Shown in pieces: positions 15,028 through 22,576 of a DNA stretch of 22,576 nucleotides. This DNA is from Deltaproteobacteria bacterium. Its GTDB lineage: Bacteria; Myxococcota; UBA796; SXON01. The position numbers and the translations under genes are program-made. The notes under the pieces were generated by a model. The model worked only from the letters and a program-made list of their open reading frames with translations. It had not been told where the DNA came from and ran no database searches. The stretch spans positions 1 to 22,576 of the forward strand of contig CANKNP010000031.1 of assembly GCA_947483545.1 (NCBI GenBank), in the 5' to 3' direction. Within the stretch, counting starts at the first letter, position 1. The number at the start of each line of letters is the position of its first letter.

Positions 15028-15264
15028 ATGTCGCTCAACTTCCACGAACTCGCGATCGGCGCTCTCGCCCTTGACCCTGCGGATCGGCTTCGGCTGGCTT
15101 CCGAGCTGATCGACAGCGTGGAAGGCCCCGAGGATCCCGGTTGGAGCCAAGCATGGGCCTTAGAGCTTGATCGCAGGGTGGCTGACGCCGAGCGGTCCGG
15201 CGAGAGCGGCCGTCCTTGGAATGAAGTGCGCGCGGACCTGCTGAAGAGCCTCGCCTCACGGTGA
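15028..15264 (+). CDS. Addiction-module antitoxin of the Unstab_antitox family
   Basis: The product has 78 residues and the pattern of the 'putative addiction module component' family: an N-terminal helix (HELAIGALAL), then DPADRLRLASELIDSVE, an acidic loop with a conserved W (DPGWSQAWALELDRRVADAE) and the C-terminal PWNEVRADLLKSL. The N-terminal half would dimerise or bind DNA and the C-terminal helix would block the toxin. The ATG at 15028 follows a -10 box so closely that the message is probably leaderless. The stop overlaps the toxin GTG as GTGA, the usual antitoxin-first coupling. Autoregulation by the complex is expected from the family and was not seen directly. Confidence 0.88.
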   Translation: MSLNFHELAIGALALDPADRLRLASELIDSVEGPEDPGWSQAWALELDRRVADAERSGESGRPWNEVRADLLKSLASR

Positions 15265-15599
15265 ATATGCCGAGACTGCTCCCAGCCGTGGAGCGCGAGC
15301 TGCGGGACGCCATGGAGTGGTACGAAGACCAGCGCGTGGGCCTTGGCGCCGAGTTCCTGGCGGCGGTGGACGCCGCGTTGGGCTCCATCGGCGAATCACC
15401 CGAGCGGTTCGCCGCGTGGCCAGAGAACGCGCGGTTCCGTCGGTTCGTCCTACGACGGTTTCCCTACCTCGTCTTTTACCACCTTCCCTCCGGTGAGCCG
15501 CAGATCGTGGCTATCGCCCATTCAATGCGGCGCCCCGGCTACTGGGCAGCGCGGGTACCCGCGCCAGATCGAACCCCCAAAAGCGAGGAAACTCCGTAG
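15261..15599 (+). CDS. RelE/ParE-family toxin
   Basis: The product has 112 residues from the GTG at 15261 (110 from the ATG at 15267). It has the ParE/RelE sequence order: AVERELRDAMEWYEDQRVGLGAEFLAAVDAAL (the two N-terminal helices), then SPERFAAWPENARFRRFVLRRFPYLVFYHL (the strand pair with the basic face), then IVAIAHSMRRPGYW (final strand and conserved Arg/Trp end). The WYEDQ--GLG-EF signature fits the ParE-like branch that travels with this antitoxin family. Whether it cleaves mRNA on ribosomes or poisons gyrase cannot be decided. The C-terminal tail after the tryptophan is polar and probably dispensable. Both genes are intact. Confidence 0.9.
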   Translation: MNMPRLLPAVERELRDAMEWYEDQRVGLGAEFLAAVDAALGSIGESPERFAAWPENARFRRFVLRRFPYLVFYHLPSGEPQIVAIAHSMRRPGYWAARVPAPDRTPKSEETP

Positions 15600-15614
15600 A
15601 AACAGGCGGTTTCT
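15598..15614 (+). terminator. Weak hairpin at the toxin stop codon
   Basis: AGAAAC (15598-15603) and GTTTCT (15609-15614) pair around a 5-nt loop, overlapping the toxin stop codon. The stem has only six pairs and no U tract follows, so terminator function is doubtful. Confidence 0.25.
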
Positions 15615-15730
15615 CCAGCGCCGGGGGCTGCACGGGGGGGCGTCGAGCACGGGTTGGTCCAATCGCGCCCTACCCCCGACAGTGGGTGGGGGCGGCACGC
15701 TGAGCCCGGCGGGTGTGGGCGGCGCCGTCC

Positions 15731-15862
15731 CACGACGGTATCCGGGAGGCCGCCCGCCGTGAGGGCATCTCAATCAACCAGTTCGTCGCCAGCGCGGCCG
15801 GAGAGAAGCTCGTGAGTCAGATCCGGATGACGCGATCCGATGCTTTCAGGCTCGGACCCTAA
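15731..15862 (+). pseudogene. 5'-truncated CopG/HicB-type antitoxin remnant
   Basis: The frame ending at the TAA at 15860-15862 reads HDGIREAARREGISINQF, then VASAAGEKLVSQIRM. This is the ribbon-helix-helix core seen at the C-terminus of HicB and CopG-type antitoxins (LH--L---A--EG-S-NQ-----L-EKL). No start codon or N-terminal part lies upstream in frame; the preceding 100 bp are GC-rich and do not look coding. The remnant ends exactly one base before copy 2 of the 87-bp repeat. Its first half was probably lost in a rearrangement. Confidence 0.6.
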
Positions 15863-15949
15863 TCCCTGGATCCTCCCCGATGCCCACGGGCGTCCCCCGG
15901 CCCGCGCCTCCCTGCGGCCCCGGGTCCCAAGCCCGCACCTTGCCCCCCT
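15863..15949. repeat. 87-bp dispersed direct repeat, copy 2
   Basis: This is the second copy of the 14811-14897 repeat, in the same orientation 1052 bp downstream. It sits between the antitoxin remnant and tldD. Just past it both copies share a further TCAGCCA, offset by a few bases, so the homology may extend with a small gap. The stretch 15615-15730 before the remnant holds only GC-rich sequence with no gene I can support. Confidence 0.85.
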
Positions 15950-16013
15950 CCCCATTCAGCCAGCTACCCCCGCCCCCCGCGGGAGGTACATTGCCCCTGC
16001 CCGTGGAGCGTCG

Positions 16014-17432
16014 ATGTCCTGGTTCTCTCAGTTCGGTCTCACCGAAGAGCTCATGCGCCAGATCCTGGCCGATGCGCTCGCCCGCGGTGCGGACGACGCC
16101 GACCTCTACTTTGAGCATCTGAACAGCACTTCTGTCTCGTTGTCGGACGGCAAGGTCAACCGCGCCAGCACGAACGTGGACCTCGGCCTCGGCGTGCGCG
16201 TCGTCGTCGGCGACAGCATCGGGTACGCGTACACCGAGGACCTCTCCCCCGCGGCGATGCGCGAGGCCGCCCAGGTGGCCGCTGAGATCGCGTCGGGTGG
16301 GCAACCTCGGCCGATGGCAGCGGTCGGATCGCGTCCCAGAGAGGCGTTTGCCCACCGCTACGGCGTGACCCAGCCGTGGGAGCAGGTGGACATGGCGACC
16401 CGCGTTGGGCTCGTGCGGAGCTGGGAGCAGATGACGTTCAGCAAGGATCAACGCGTCAAGAAGGTCGAGACGATGCTCGGCGACACCCAGAAGCACATCT
16501 TGATCGTGCGCCCGGACGGCCGCCTGATGTACGACTATCAGCCGATGACGCGGGCTTTTGTCTCGGTCACGGCGGAGTCCAACGGCAAGCGGGAGAGCGC
16601 GATGGCGAACATCGCCCAGCGCCAGGGGCTGGAGTTCTACTCCGAGAAGCACGTCGGCGATCTCGTGCAGAAGGCAGTGGACGACACCATGATCCTGTTC
16701 GAAGCTGGAAAGCCCCCGGCGGGCGAGATGACCGTGGTGCTCGGGGCAGGCTCCTCGGGCATCTTGCTGCATGAGGCGATCGGCCACGGGCTCGAAGCCG
16801 ACTTCAACCGGAAGAACATCAGCATTTACGCGGACAAGCTCGGTCAGCGCATCGCGCCGAAGGGCGTGACGGTCGTGGACGACGGGACGCTCCCCTTCGC
16901 GCGCGGCTCCATCAACACCGACGACGAAGCGAACCCCGCGGAGAAAACTGTACTCATCGAAGACGGCATCTTGAAGGGCTACCTGCACGACGAGATCTCC
17001 GCTCGGCACTACAAGGTCGCGCCCACGGGCTCCGGTCGCCGCGAGAGTTTTCGCTCGCCGGTCTTGCCCCGGATGCGCGCCACCTACATGGAAAACGGCG
17101 AACACACCCCGGAAGAGATCATCGCCTCGGTCAAACACGGCATTTATTGCAGCACGTTCAGTAATGGCCAGGTCCAAATCGGCGCCGGAGATTTTGCCTT
17201 CTACGTGCGGCATGGATTTCTGATCGAAGATGGCAAGCTCACCCGCCCCATCAAAGACGTGAACATCATCGGAAATGGGCCAAAGGTGTTGGAGACCGTG
17301 CAGATGGTCGGGAACGATCTGAAGATCGACATCGGGGGTTGGACCTGCGGCAAGGATGGACAGAGCGTGCCCGTCAGCCAGGGGATGCCGACGGTGAAGG
17401 TCGAAAAGCTCTCGGTTGGGGGTGCATCGTGA
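16014..17432 (+). CDS. tldD: Metalloprotease TldD
   Basis: The product has 472 residues, full length for TldD (about 480). The family zinc motif HExxxH is present as HEAIGH at 253-258 within LLHEAIGHGLEADF. The third ligand is expected at the C-terminal cysteine C445 in GGWTCGKDGQSVPVSQG. The N-terminal substrate-cleft domain (DADLYFEHLNSTSVSLSDGKV) is typical. With TldE it forms a heterodimeric protease that trims unfolded peptides; in E. coli it matures microcin B17 and degrades the CcdA antitoxin. The ATG at 16014 has a GGAG site at 16005-16008. A -10-like TACATT lies at 15987-15992 without a clear -35. The stop overlaps tldE as GTGA. Confidence 0.97.
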   Translation: MSWFSQFGLTEELMRQILADALARGADDADLYFEHLNSTSVSLSDGKVNRASTNVDLGLGVRVVVGDSIGYAYTEDLSPAAMREAAQVAAEIASGGQPRPMAAVGSRPREAFAHRYGVTQPWEQVDMATRVGLVRSWEQMTFSKDQRVKKVETMLGDTQKHILIVRPDGRLMYDYQPMTRAFVSVTAESNGKRESAMANIAQRQGLEFYSEKHVGDLVQKAVDDTMILFEAGKPPAGEMTVVLGAGSSGILLHEAIGHGLEADFNRKNISIYADKLGQRIAPKGVTVVDDGTLPFARGSINTDDEANPAEKTVLIEDGILKGYLHDEISARHYKVAPTGSGRRESFRSPVLPRMRATYMENGEHTPEEIIASVKHGIYCSTFSNGQVQIGAGDFAFYVRHGFLIEDGKLTRPIKDVNIIGNGPKVLETVQMVGNDLKIDIGGWTCGKDGQSVPVSQGMPTVKVEKLSVGGAS

Positions 17433-18772
17433 GCGCGGCGGGCGGCACCCGGCCGCTGATCGACATTGCGACGGAGGCGCACGATCTCGCGCGCAAGCTT
17501 GGTGCTTCCGAAGTGAGCGTGAGCGTGTCGCACAGCACGGAGGTCAGCCTTCAGCGGAGGGCAGGCAAGTTGGAGCAGGCCCAGCGGGCCACGAGCCTTG
17601 GCCTCTCGGTCTCTTTGTTGGTTCAAGACCGGTTTTCCAGCCACGCGACGTCGGACATGCGCCCCGACGCTCTCCGTGCATTCCTGGAGCGCGCGGTGGA
17701 CGCCACGCGGGCCTTGGAGCCCGAAGTGGAGCGCCGACAGGCGGATCCCGCCCTGTGTGGCCGTGGCACCCCCGATGAGGTGCTCGATCAGCTCGATCCC
17801 ACCTGGCAAGCGTTGGACGCCACGGCGCGCCGCCTCCGCGCCGAAGAGATGGAGGCCGCCGTCGATGCGCTGCCGAACCGCAAGCAGATCATCTCCGCGA
17901 CGGTGGGCTTGGGTGACTCGTCCAGCCAGAGCGTCCGGGTGATGACCAACGGCTTTGTCGGCGAACATCGAGGCACCGGGTACGGCATGAGCGTCGAGAT
18001 GACGCTGGAAGAGCCGGGCGGTCGCCGCCCCGAGAGTTGGAGCTACTACGGTGCTAATAACCGCTCCGACATCCCGAGCGTACAGCACCTGGCGAACGAG
18101 GCCTGGACCCGGGCCGAACAACGCCTGGGCTCCGGTCCGATCGCGACCGGCCGCTATCCCATGTTGCTCGAGAACCACGCTGCGGGGCGGATCCTCGGGG
18201 TGTTGGGCGGCCCGCTCTCCGGTGCGGAGATCCACCCGGGTCGGAGCTGCCTCGCCGGCAAGAAGGGCGAGACCATCGGCAGCTCGAAGTTCACGCTGCT
18301 GGACGATCCGACCATCCCGCGTGGCCTCGGCTCGCGCCCGTGGGACGGCGATGCGCTCCGGTCGGTACCCATGCCCGTCGTGCAGGACGGCGTGCTCCAG
18401 AACTACTACATCTCCTTGTACTATGGGCGAAAGCTCGGCATGGCACCCACCACGGGCGGGCGGTCGAACTGGGTCGTTCCTGCGGGGGCCCGCTCGGTCA
18501 AGGCGATCCTCGCGGATCTCCCGAAGTGCATCGTGGTGACCGGGTTCCTGGGCGGAAATGGAAATGGCGTCACCGGAGATTTCAGCTACGGCATCCAGGG
18601 CGTGCTCTACGAGAACGGCGTGGCCAAGGCCAACCTGTCGGAGATGAACGTTTCGGGAAATGTGCTGGAGATCTTTCACCAGTTCGCCGAAGCGGCGAAC
18701 GACACCTACGTCTACTCGTCCACGCGCACGCCATCTTTGCTGTTCGACGGGGTGCAGTTCTCGGGCGTGTGA
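17429..18772 (+). CDS. tldE: TldE/PmbA, non-catalytic partner of TldD
   Basis: The product has 447 residues from the GTG at 17429, which overlaps the tldD stop. It has the shared TldD/TldE fold (SEVSVSVSHSTEVSLQRRAGKLEQ at the start, NGFVGEHRGTGYGMSVEMTLE in the middle, NGVTGDFSYGIQGVLYENG and ISEMNVSGNVLEIF-like NLSEMNVSGNVLEIF near the end). It lacks the HExxxH motif: the equivalent segment reads LLENHAAGRILGV. This is normal for TldE, which shapes the active complex without binding zinc. Length agrees with E. coli PmbA (450). The spacing and overlap show co-translation with tldD. Confidence 0.96.
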   Translation: MSAAGGTRPLIDIATEAHDLARKLGASEVSVSVSHSTEVSLQRRAGKLEQAQRATSLGLSVSLLVQDRFSSHATSDMRPDALRAFLERAVDATRALEPEVERRQADPALCGRGTPDEVLDQLDPTWQALDATARRLRAEEMEAAVDALPNRKQIISATVGLGDSSSQSVRVMTNGFVGEHRGTGYGMSVEMTLEEPGGRRPESWSYYGANNRSDIPSVQHLANEAWTRAEQRLGSGPIATGRYPMLLENHAAGRILGVLGGPLSGAEIHPGRSCLAGKKGETIGSSKFTLLDDPTIPRGLGSRPWDGDALRSVPMPVVQDGVLQNYYISLYYGRKLGMAPTTGGRSNWVVPAGARSVKAILADLPKCIVVTGFLGGNGNGVTGDFSYGIQGVLYENGVAKANLSEMNVSGNVLEIFHQFAEAANDTYVYSSTRTPSLLFDGVQFSGV

Positions 18773-18907
18773 GCGGGCTGGGACATCCATGCCCCACCGG
18801 GGCGGTGAAGCCCCACCCCTACGTGCCTCTCCTACGATAGAACCGGCATTGTTCTCCGGTCGCGCGTGGCCCAGGAATTGCGGAAGGCGGGCAATCCCCA
18901 GGTCGTC
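18773..18907 (+). promoter_or_regulatory. Intergenic region before the VWA lipoprotein gene
   Basis: A short GC hairpin (GGGGC at 18799-18803, GCCCC at 18810-18814, 6-nt loop) could end tldDE transcription, though it lacks a U tract. A -10-like TACGAT lies at 18833-18838. Nothing else was recognised. Confidence 0.3.
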
Positions 18908-20485
18908 ATGCCTCGCCTCCCCCTCCTCCTGCCGCTCCCCCTCTTGCTCCTCGCCTGTGGCTCCGAGAACAAGCTCTCGGGCGTGCACGACAACGACGGG
19001 GCGGACGGTCCCGTCATTGACGTGTCTCCGCAGAGCCTCGATTTCGGCTCGCTCGGCGAGGGTGAGGTCGGCACGATGACCTTCACGGTGTCCAATGTGG
19101 GCCCCGAGGGCTCGATCCTCAACGTCAGCGGCATCGACCTGTCCGGGACCGGCGCTGCGAGCTTCACGTTGCTCTCCACCAACCTGGAGTTCACGCTGGA
19201 GGCCGGCGTCCCCGGCGAGGAGATCGAGGTCGCGTTCACCCCGCTCGGCTCGGAGCCGGTGGCTCAGGCCCTCGTGTACTCGGATGATCCGGCGACGCCG
19301 ACCACCCCGGTCGATCTGATGGGCGCGGGCTCGGTCCCCGAGCTCGAGATCACGCCCGATCCCCTGGACATGGGCACAGGGTACATCGGCTGCGAGAAGG
19401 ACAACGTCGTCACGCTCACCAACATCGGCACGGACACCCTGGATATCTCCAGCGTGACGCAAGGCAGCGACGCAGACGCGATCGTGATGACAAACGGTCC
19501 GGCGACGCCCTTCTCGCTGCTCCCAGGCGAGTACACCGAGGTCAACCTGCGGTTCACTCCGACCTTCGAGGGCGACTTTGCCGGCCGGATGTCGGTCATG
19601 AGCAACGAGCCGATGGGCACCCGAAACGCCGATCAGAGCGGCGAGGGTCGCTACGCCGGCGCGTACACCGACAACTTCGAGGTCCCCACCGATCCGCCTG
19701 CCGACATCGTGTTCCTCGTGGATCAGTCCTGCTCGATGGACGACGACGCCCGCGCGCTCGGTGACAACTTCTCCTCGTTCATCACCCAGCTCAGCTCCTA
19801 CACCTCGGACTGGCACGTCATGGTCGTGAACGACGATGACGGCTGCAACAACTCGGGAGTGCTGACCGCCTCCACCTCCAGCTACGAGAGCCGGTTCCAG
19901 ACCGCCGCCAGCTCCAACGGCGGCGGCATCTGGACCGAGGCGCTGCTCACCATCATGGCCGAGGCCATCGACAAGACCGACTCCAGCGAATGCAACAGCG
20001 GGTTCCTGCGGACGGATGCGCTCCTGCACGTCATCTTCGTGAGCGACGAAGCCGAGCAGAGCTGGGGCTCCTGGGACTCCTACGTCAACCGGGTGGTCGC
20101 GAAGAAGGGGGACGCGAGCAAGGTCAAACTATCCGCGATCGCCGGGGATTACCCCTCGGGGTGCAACTCTGGCTCCAACAGCGCGGACTACGGTCGCGGC
20201 TATTACGAGGCGGTCAACGACACCGGCGGCCTGTACATCTCGATCTGCTCCAATTGGTCGAGCATGGCCGGAGCCCTGGCCGACGCGTCCATCACCGAGA
20301 CCACGTTCGAGCTCACTCGCACGCCGGATCCCAGCACCATCACCGTGGATGTGAACGGCGTCAATCAGCCAAACGGCTGGAACTACGACGCGGGGACCAA
20401 CGCGGTGGTGTTCGATGAGGCGTTCGCGGCGGAGGGCGGCGACACCGTGGATGTGTCGTACTCGGCGTTGGCGAGCTGCGACTGA
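18908..20485 (+). CDS. Lipoprotein with choice-of-anchor D-type domains and a VWA-like domain
   Basis: The product has 525 residues. I chose the ATG at 18908 over a GTG at 18866 because it starts a good lipoprotein signal, MPRLPLLLPLPLLLLAC with Cys at 17. Two Ig-like domains of the ASPM-SPD2-Hydin/choice-of-anchor D type follow: IDVSPQSLDFGSLGEGEVGTMTF-type (about 38-140), and LEITPDPLDMG with VTLTNIGTDTLDISSV (about 145-250). A VWA-like domain (about 265-470) has a MIDAS motif DQSCS with D272, S274 and S276, and a later FVSDEAEQSWG. Several cysteines (CNNSG, CNSG, CSN) suggest disulfides. The C-terminal beta region ends SYSALASCD. It is probably a surface-anchored adhesive or binding protein; the ligand is unknown. 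Such proteins are common in myxobacteria. Confidence 0.88.
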   Translation: MPRLPLLLPLPLLLLACGSENKLSGVHDNDGADGPVIDVSPQSLDFGSLGEGEVGTMTFTVSNVGPEGSILNVSGIDLSGTGAASFTLLSTNLEFTLEAGVPGEEIEVAFTPLGSEPVAQALVYSDDPATPTTPVDLMGAGSVPELEITPDPLDMGTGYIGCEKDNVVTLTNIGTDTLDISSVTQGSDADAIVMTNGPATPFSLLPGEYTEVNLRFTPTFEGDFAGRMSVMSNEPMGTRNADQSGEGRYAGAYTDNFEVPTDPPADIVFLVDQSCSMDDDARALGDNFSSFITQLSSYTSDWHVMVVNDDDGCNNSGVLTASTSSYESRFQTAASSNGGGIWTEALLTIMAEAIDKTDSSECNSGFLRTDALLHVIFVSDEAEQSWGSWDSYVNRVVAKKGDASKVKLSAIAGDYPSGCNSGSNSADYGRGYYEAVNDTGGLYISICSNWSSMAGALADASITETTFELTRTPDPSTITVDVNGVNQPNGWNYDAGTNAVVFDEAFAAEGGDTVDVSYSALASCD

Positions 20486-20523
20486 AGCGCACGTAGGAGC
20501 GTACGGCGTTTCTCCCTTCCGAG

Positions 20524-20541
20524 GGCGCCGTATTCGGCGCC
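20524..20541 (+). terminator. GC-rich hairpin after the VWA lipoprotein gene
   Basis: GGCGCCG (20524-20530) and CGGCGCC (20535-20541) pair perfectly around the loop TATT, 38 nt after the stop codon. The position suits a terminator; there is no U tract. Confidence 0.45.
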
Positions 20542-20592
20542 GGATGAGGGCTCCCCGCGGATCTTGAGCAGCCCTCCGCCCGCGAGTACCCG

Positions 20593-20635
20593 GGCACCTT
20601 CTCCCGCAGGCGGGAGAAGGGGAGAACCCTCGAAA
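20593..20635. repeat. REP-like palindromic element, copy 1
   Basis: CCTTCTCCCGC (20597-20607) and GCGGGAGAAGG (20610-20620) form a perfect 11-bp stem with a 2-nt loop. The flanks GGCACCTTCTCCCG (20593-20606) and CCCTCGAAA (20627-20635) both recur near the right edge of the window. It may also act as a bidirectional terminator between the convergent genes. Confidence 0.6.
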
Positions 20636-20770
20636 TCCGCGGCTGGGGTGGAAGGTCAAATGCCGCTAACCACGTTTCCCCTACTAGGGCTAAGACCGCA
20701 GGGCATACCCCCGGAGCGCCGCCGCGGCTGCTCCCCGAGCCGAAGAATTCAACGCACCCCTGCGTCGGGG

Positions 20771-21814
<1,044 letters not shown>

Positions 21815-21923
21815 GGGCGCGGGGCTCCGGACGGGGAACTGGGGTCGGACATCGGGGCGATCTATCGCGCAGGGCGGAGGCATCACGCGATGTCGGGACC
21901 GCGGCGGCATGGCTTCTTTTCTG

Positions 21924-22433
21924 CTACCGCACCACCATCCGCACCACCGCGTTCATCACCGGGAACTGTTCCCTTCGTAATGCCAGAACGCGCTCCCGCA
22001 GCACGGCCTCCCATTGCTCTCGAGACGCCTTCGCATCCCGGACCGCGCGCTCGATCGCCCGCGCCATCCGCCGGTGCCGCCAGAGTCCGTAGAGCGCGAT
22101 CGCCCCCAGCGGCAAGGGCGACACGCACAGCCCGATCAGCGGGTTCCACAGCCCGCTGAAGAGGATGATCGTGCCGAAGATCAACGCCCAGACGATCGGC
22201 GGCACGCCCCCGGTGGACCACCCGGGCGGCTGGTCGATCTGCAGGATGCGCTCCTCGACGGCGAGCAGCTCGGTGATCGCGATCTGCACGCCGCGGACGG
22301 GCTCCCCGCCCGTCGGACCCAGATCTACCATCAGCCCGGCGTCGAGCAGCTTGGCCTGCCACTCGAGCCCCGTACGCGACCCGCGCCGGGCAAATTCGGC
22401 AGCAGCGAGCAGATCGACGGTGACGTTTCGCAT
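21924..22433 (-). CDS. Small membrane protein of unknown function
   Basis: The product has 169 residues from the ATG at 22433. I do not recognise it. Residues 1-75 are soluble (VTVDLLAAAEFARRG, then QAKLLDAGLMVDLG). Two hydrophobic helices at about 82-125 (VPPIVWALIFGTIILFSGL and LIGLCVSPLPLGAIALYGLW) are joined by a short Pro/Asn turn. A basic amphipathic C-terminal helix follows (RHRRMARAIERAVRDAKASREQW). The start is uncertain: a GTG at 22499 would add 22 residues. Same-strand position before the glycosyltransferase allows a shared transcript. Confidence 0.65.
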   Translation of the reverse strand: MRNVTVDLLAAAEFARRGSRTGLEWQAKLLDAGLMVDLGPTGGEPVRGVQIAITELLAVEERILQIDQPPGWSTGGVPPIVWALIFGTIILFSGLWNPLIGLCVSPLPLGAIALYGLWRHRRMARAIERAVRDAKASREQWEAVLRERVLALRREQFPVMNAVVRMVVR

Positions 22434-22502
22434 CAGGGCACCGGGGGCGGACGAGGCCTGGTCCACATCAGCGGGGAGCCCCCATCCGGCGCGGCGCACG
22501 GC

Positions 22503-22565
22503 GGCACCTTCTCCCGAAGGGACACGGGAAGCGTCGTGTCCTTCGGTGTTCGCTCCCCCTCGAAA
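22503..22565. repeat. REP-like palindromic element, copy 2
   Basis: GGCACCTTCTCCCG (22503-22516) and CCCTCGAAA (22557-22565) are shared with 20593-20635. The centre differs: CCGAAGGGACAC (22514-22525) pairs with GTGTCCTTCGG (22536-22546) with one unpaired base. Boundary motifs are conserved while the stem sequence varies. The rest of 22434-22576 holds nothing recognisable. Confidence 0.5.
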
Positions 22566-22576
22566 CGGGGGGCGCA

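Larger units (their letters stand above)
20486..20770. other. Non-coding region with two hairpins between convergent genes
   Basis: These 285 bp separate the convergent VWA lipoprotein and glycosyltransferase genes. They hold the GGCGCCG hairpin and the REP-like CCTTCTCCCGC palindrome listed separately. No gene was seen. Confidence 0.6.

Noticed and set aside
14811..15949. Integron cassette carrying toxin-antitoxin genes, with the 87-bp repeats as attC sites
   Set aside because: Neither copy has the RYYYAAC/GTTRRRY core sites or the long folded arms of attC, and no integrase is present.
17201..20029. 942-residue minus-strand frame across tldE and the VWA lipoprotein gene
   Set aside because: It is antisense to two clear genes. 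Its His/Arg/Val-rich composition is typical of GC-rich shadow frames.

Overview
The window is high-GC DNA. Hanks-type Ser/Thr kinase signalling, a PEGA/TolA-like envelope protein, a lipoprotein combining 'choice-of-anchor' and VWA domains, and a large NTPase-TPR protein together suggest a myxobacterium-like organism (Myxococcota or former Deltaproteobacteria). This is inferred from gene content only; no rRNA or tRNA gene was seen.

Layout. (1) 1-3122, minus strand: a ppx/gppA-type phosphatase overlaps thiO (glycine oxidase) by ATGA; then an OmpR-family response regulator and the N-terminus of its histidine kinase, which leaves the left edge. (2) 3246-6832, plus strand: a membrane-anchored Ser/Thr kinase overlaps, by ATGA, an exported protein with a PEGA-like domain and a long Ala/Lys/Asp 12-residue repeat. 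(3) 6817-11331, minus strand: a small protein with an L7/L12 C-terminal-like domain, a 979-residue NTPase-TPR protein, and a membrane protein resembling a decayed endonuclease/exonuclease/phosphatase (EEP) fold. (4) 11406-12350: rsgA. (5) 12351-16013: an accessory island (below). (6) 16014-18772: tldD and tldE, overlapping by GTGA. (7) 18908-20485: a VWA lipoprotein. (8) 20771-22433, minus strand: an MJ1255-type glycosyltransferase and a small two-helix membrane protein.

The accessory island is the most interesting part. It opens with a perfect -35 hexamer (TTGACA) and a -10-like hexamer (TAGACT) separated by 20 nt, 15 of which are an uninterrupted G run. Loss of three G would give the optimal 17-nt spacer, so this is a candidate phase-variable promoter of the kind known from Neisseria porA and opc. 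Downstream lie three tightly packed genes that I do not recognise: a beta-rich protein, a roughly 385-residue protein whose frame is broken by two +1 shifts, and a small Cys-rich possible lipoprotein. A degraded second copy of the lipoprotein 5' end follows. Next comes a type II toxin-antitoxin pair, apparently leaderless, and a 5'-truncated CopG/HicB-like antitoxin remnant. Two near-identical 87-bp direct repeats flank the toxin-antitoxin segment.

The ribosome-assembly GTPase, the TldD/TldE protease, the phosphatase and the thiazole enzyme look like ordinary chromosomal genes. The island between rsgA and tldD looks acquired or rapidly evolving. All functions are read from motifs and context; no database search was run.
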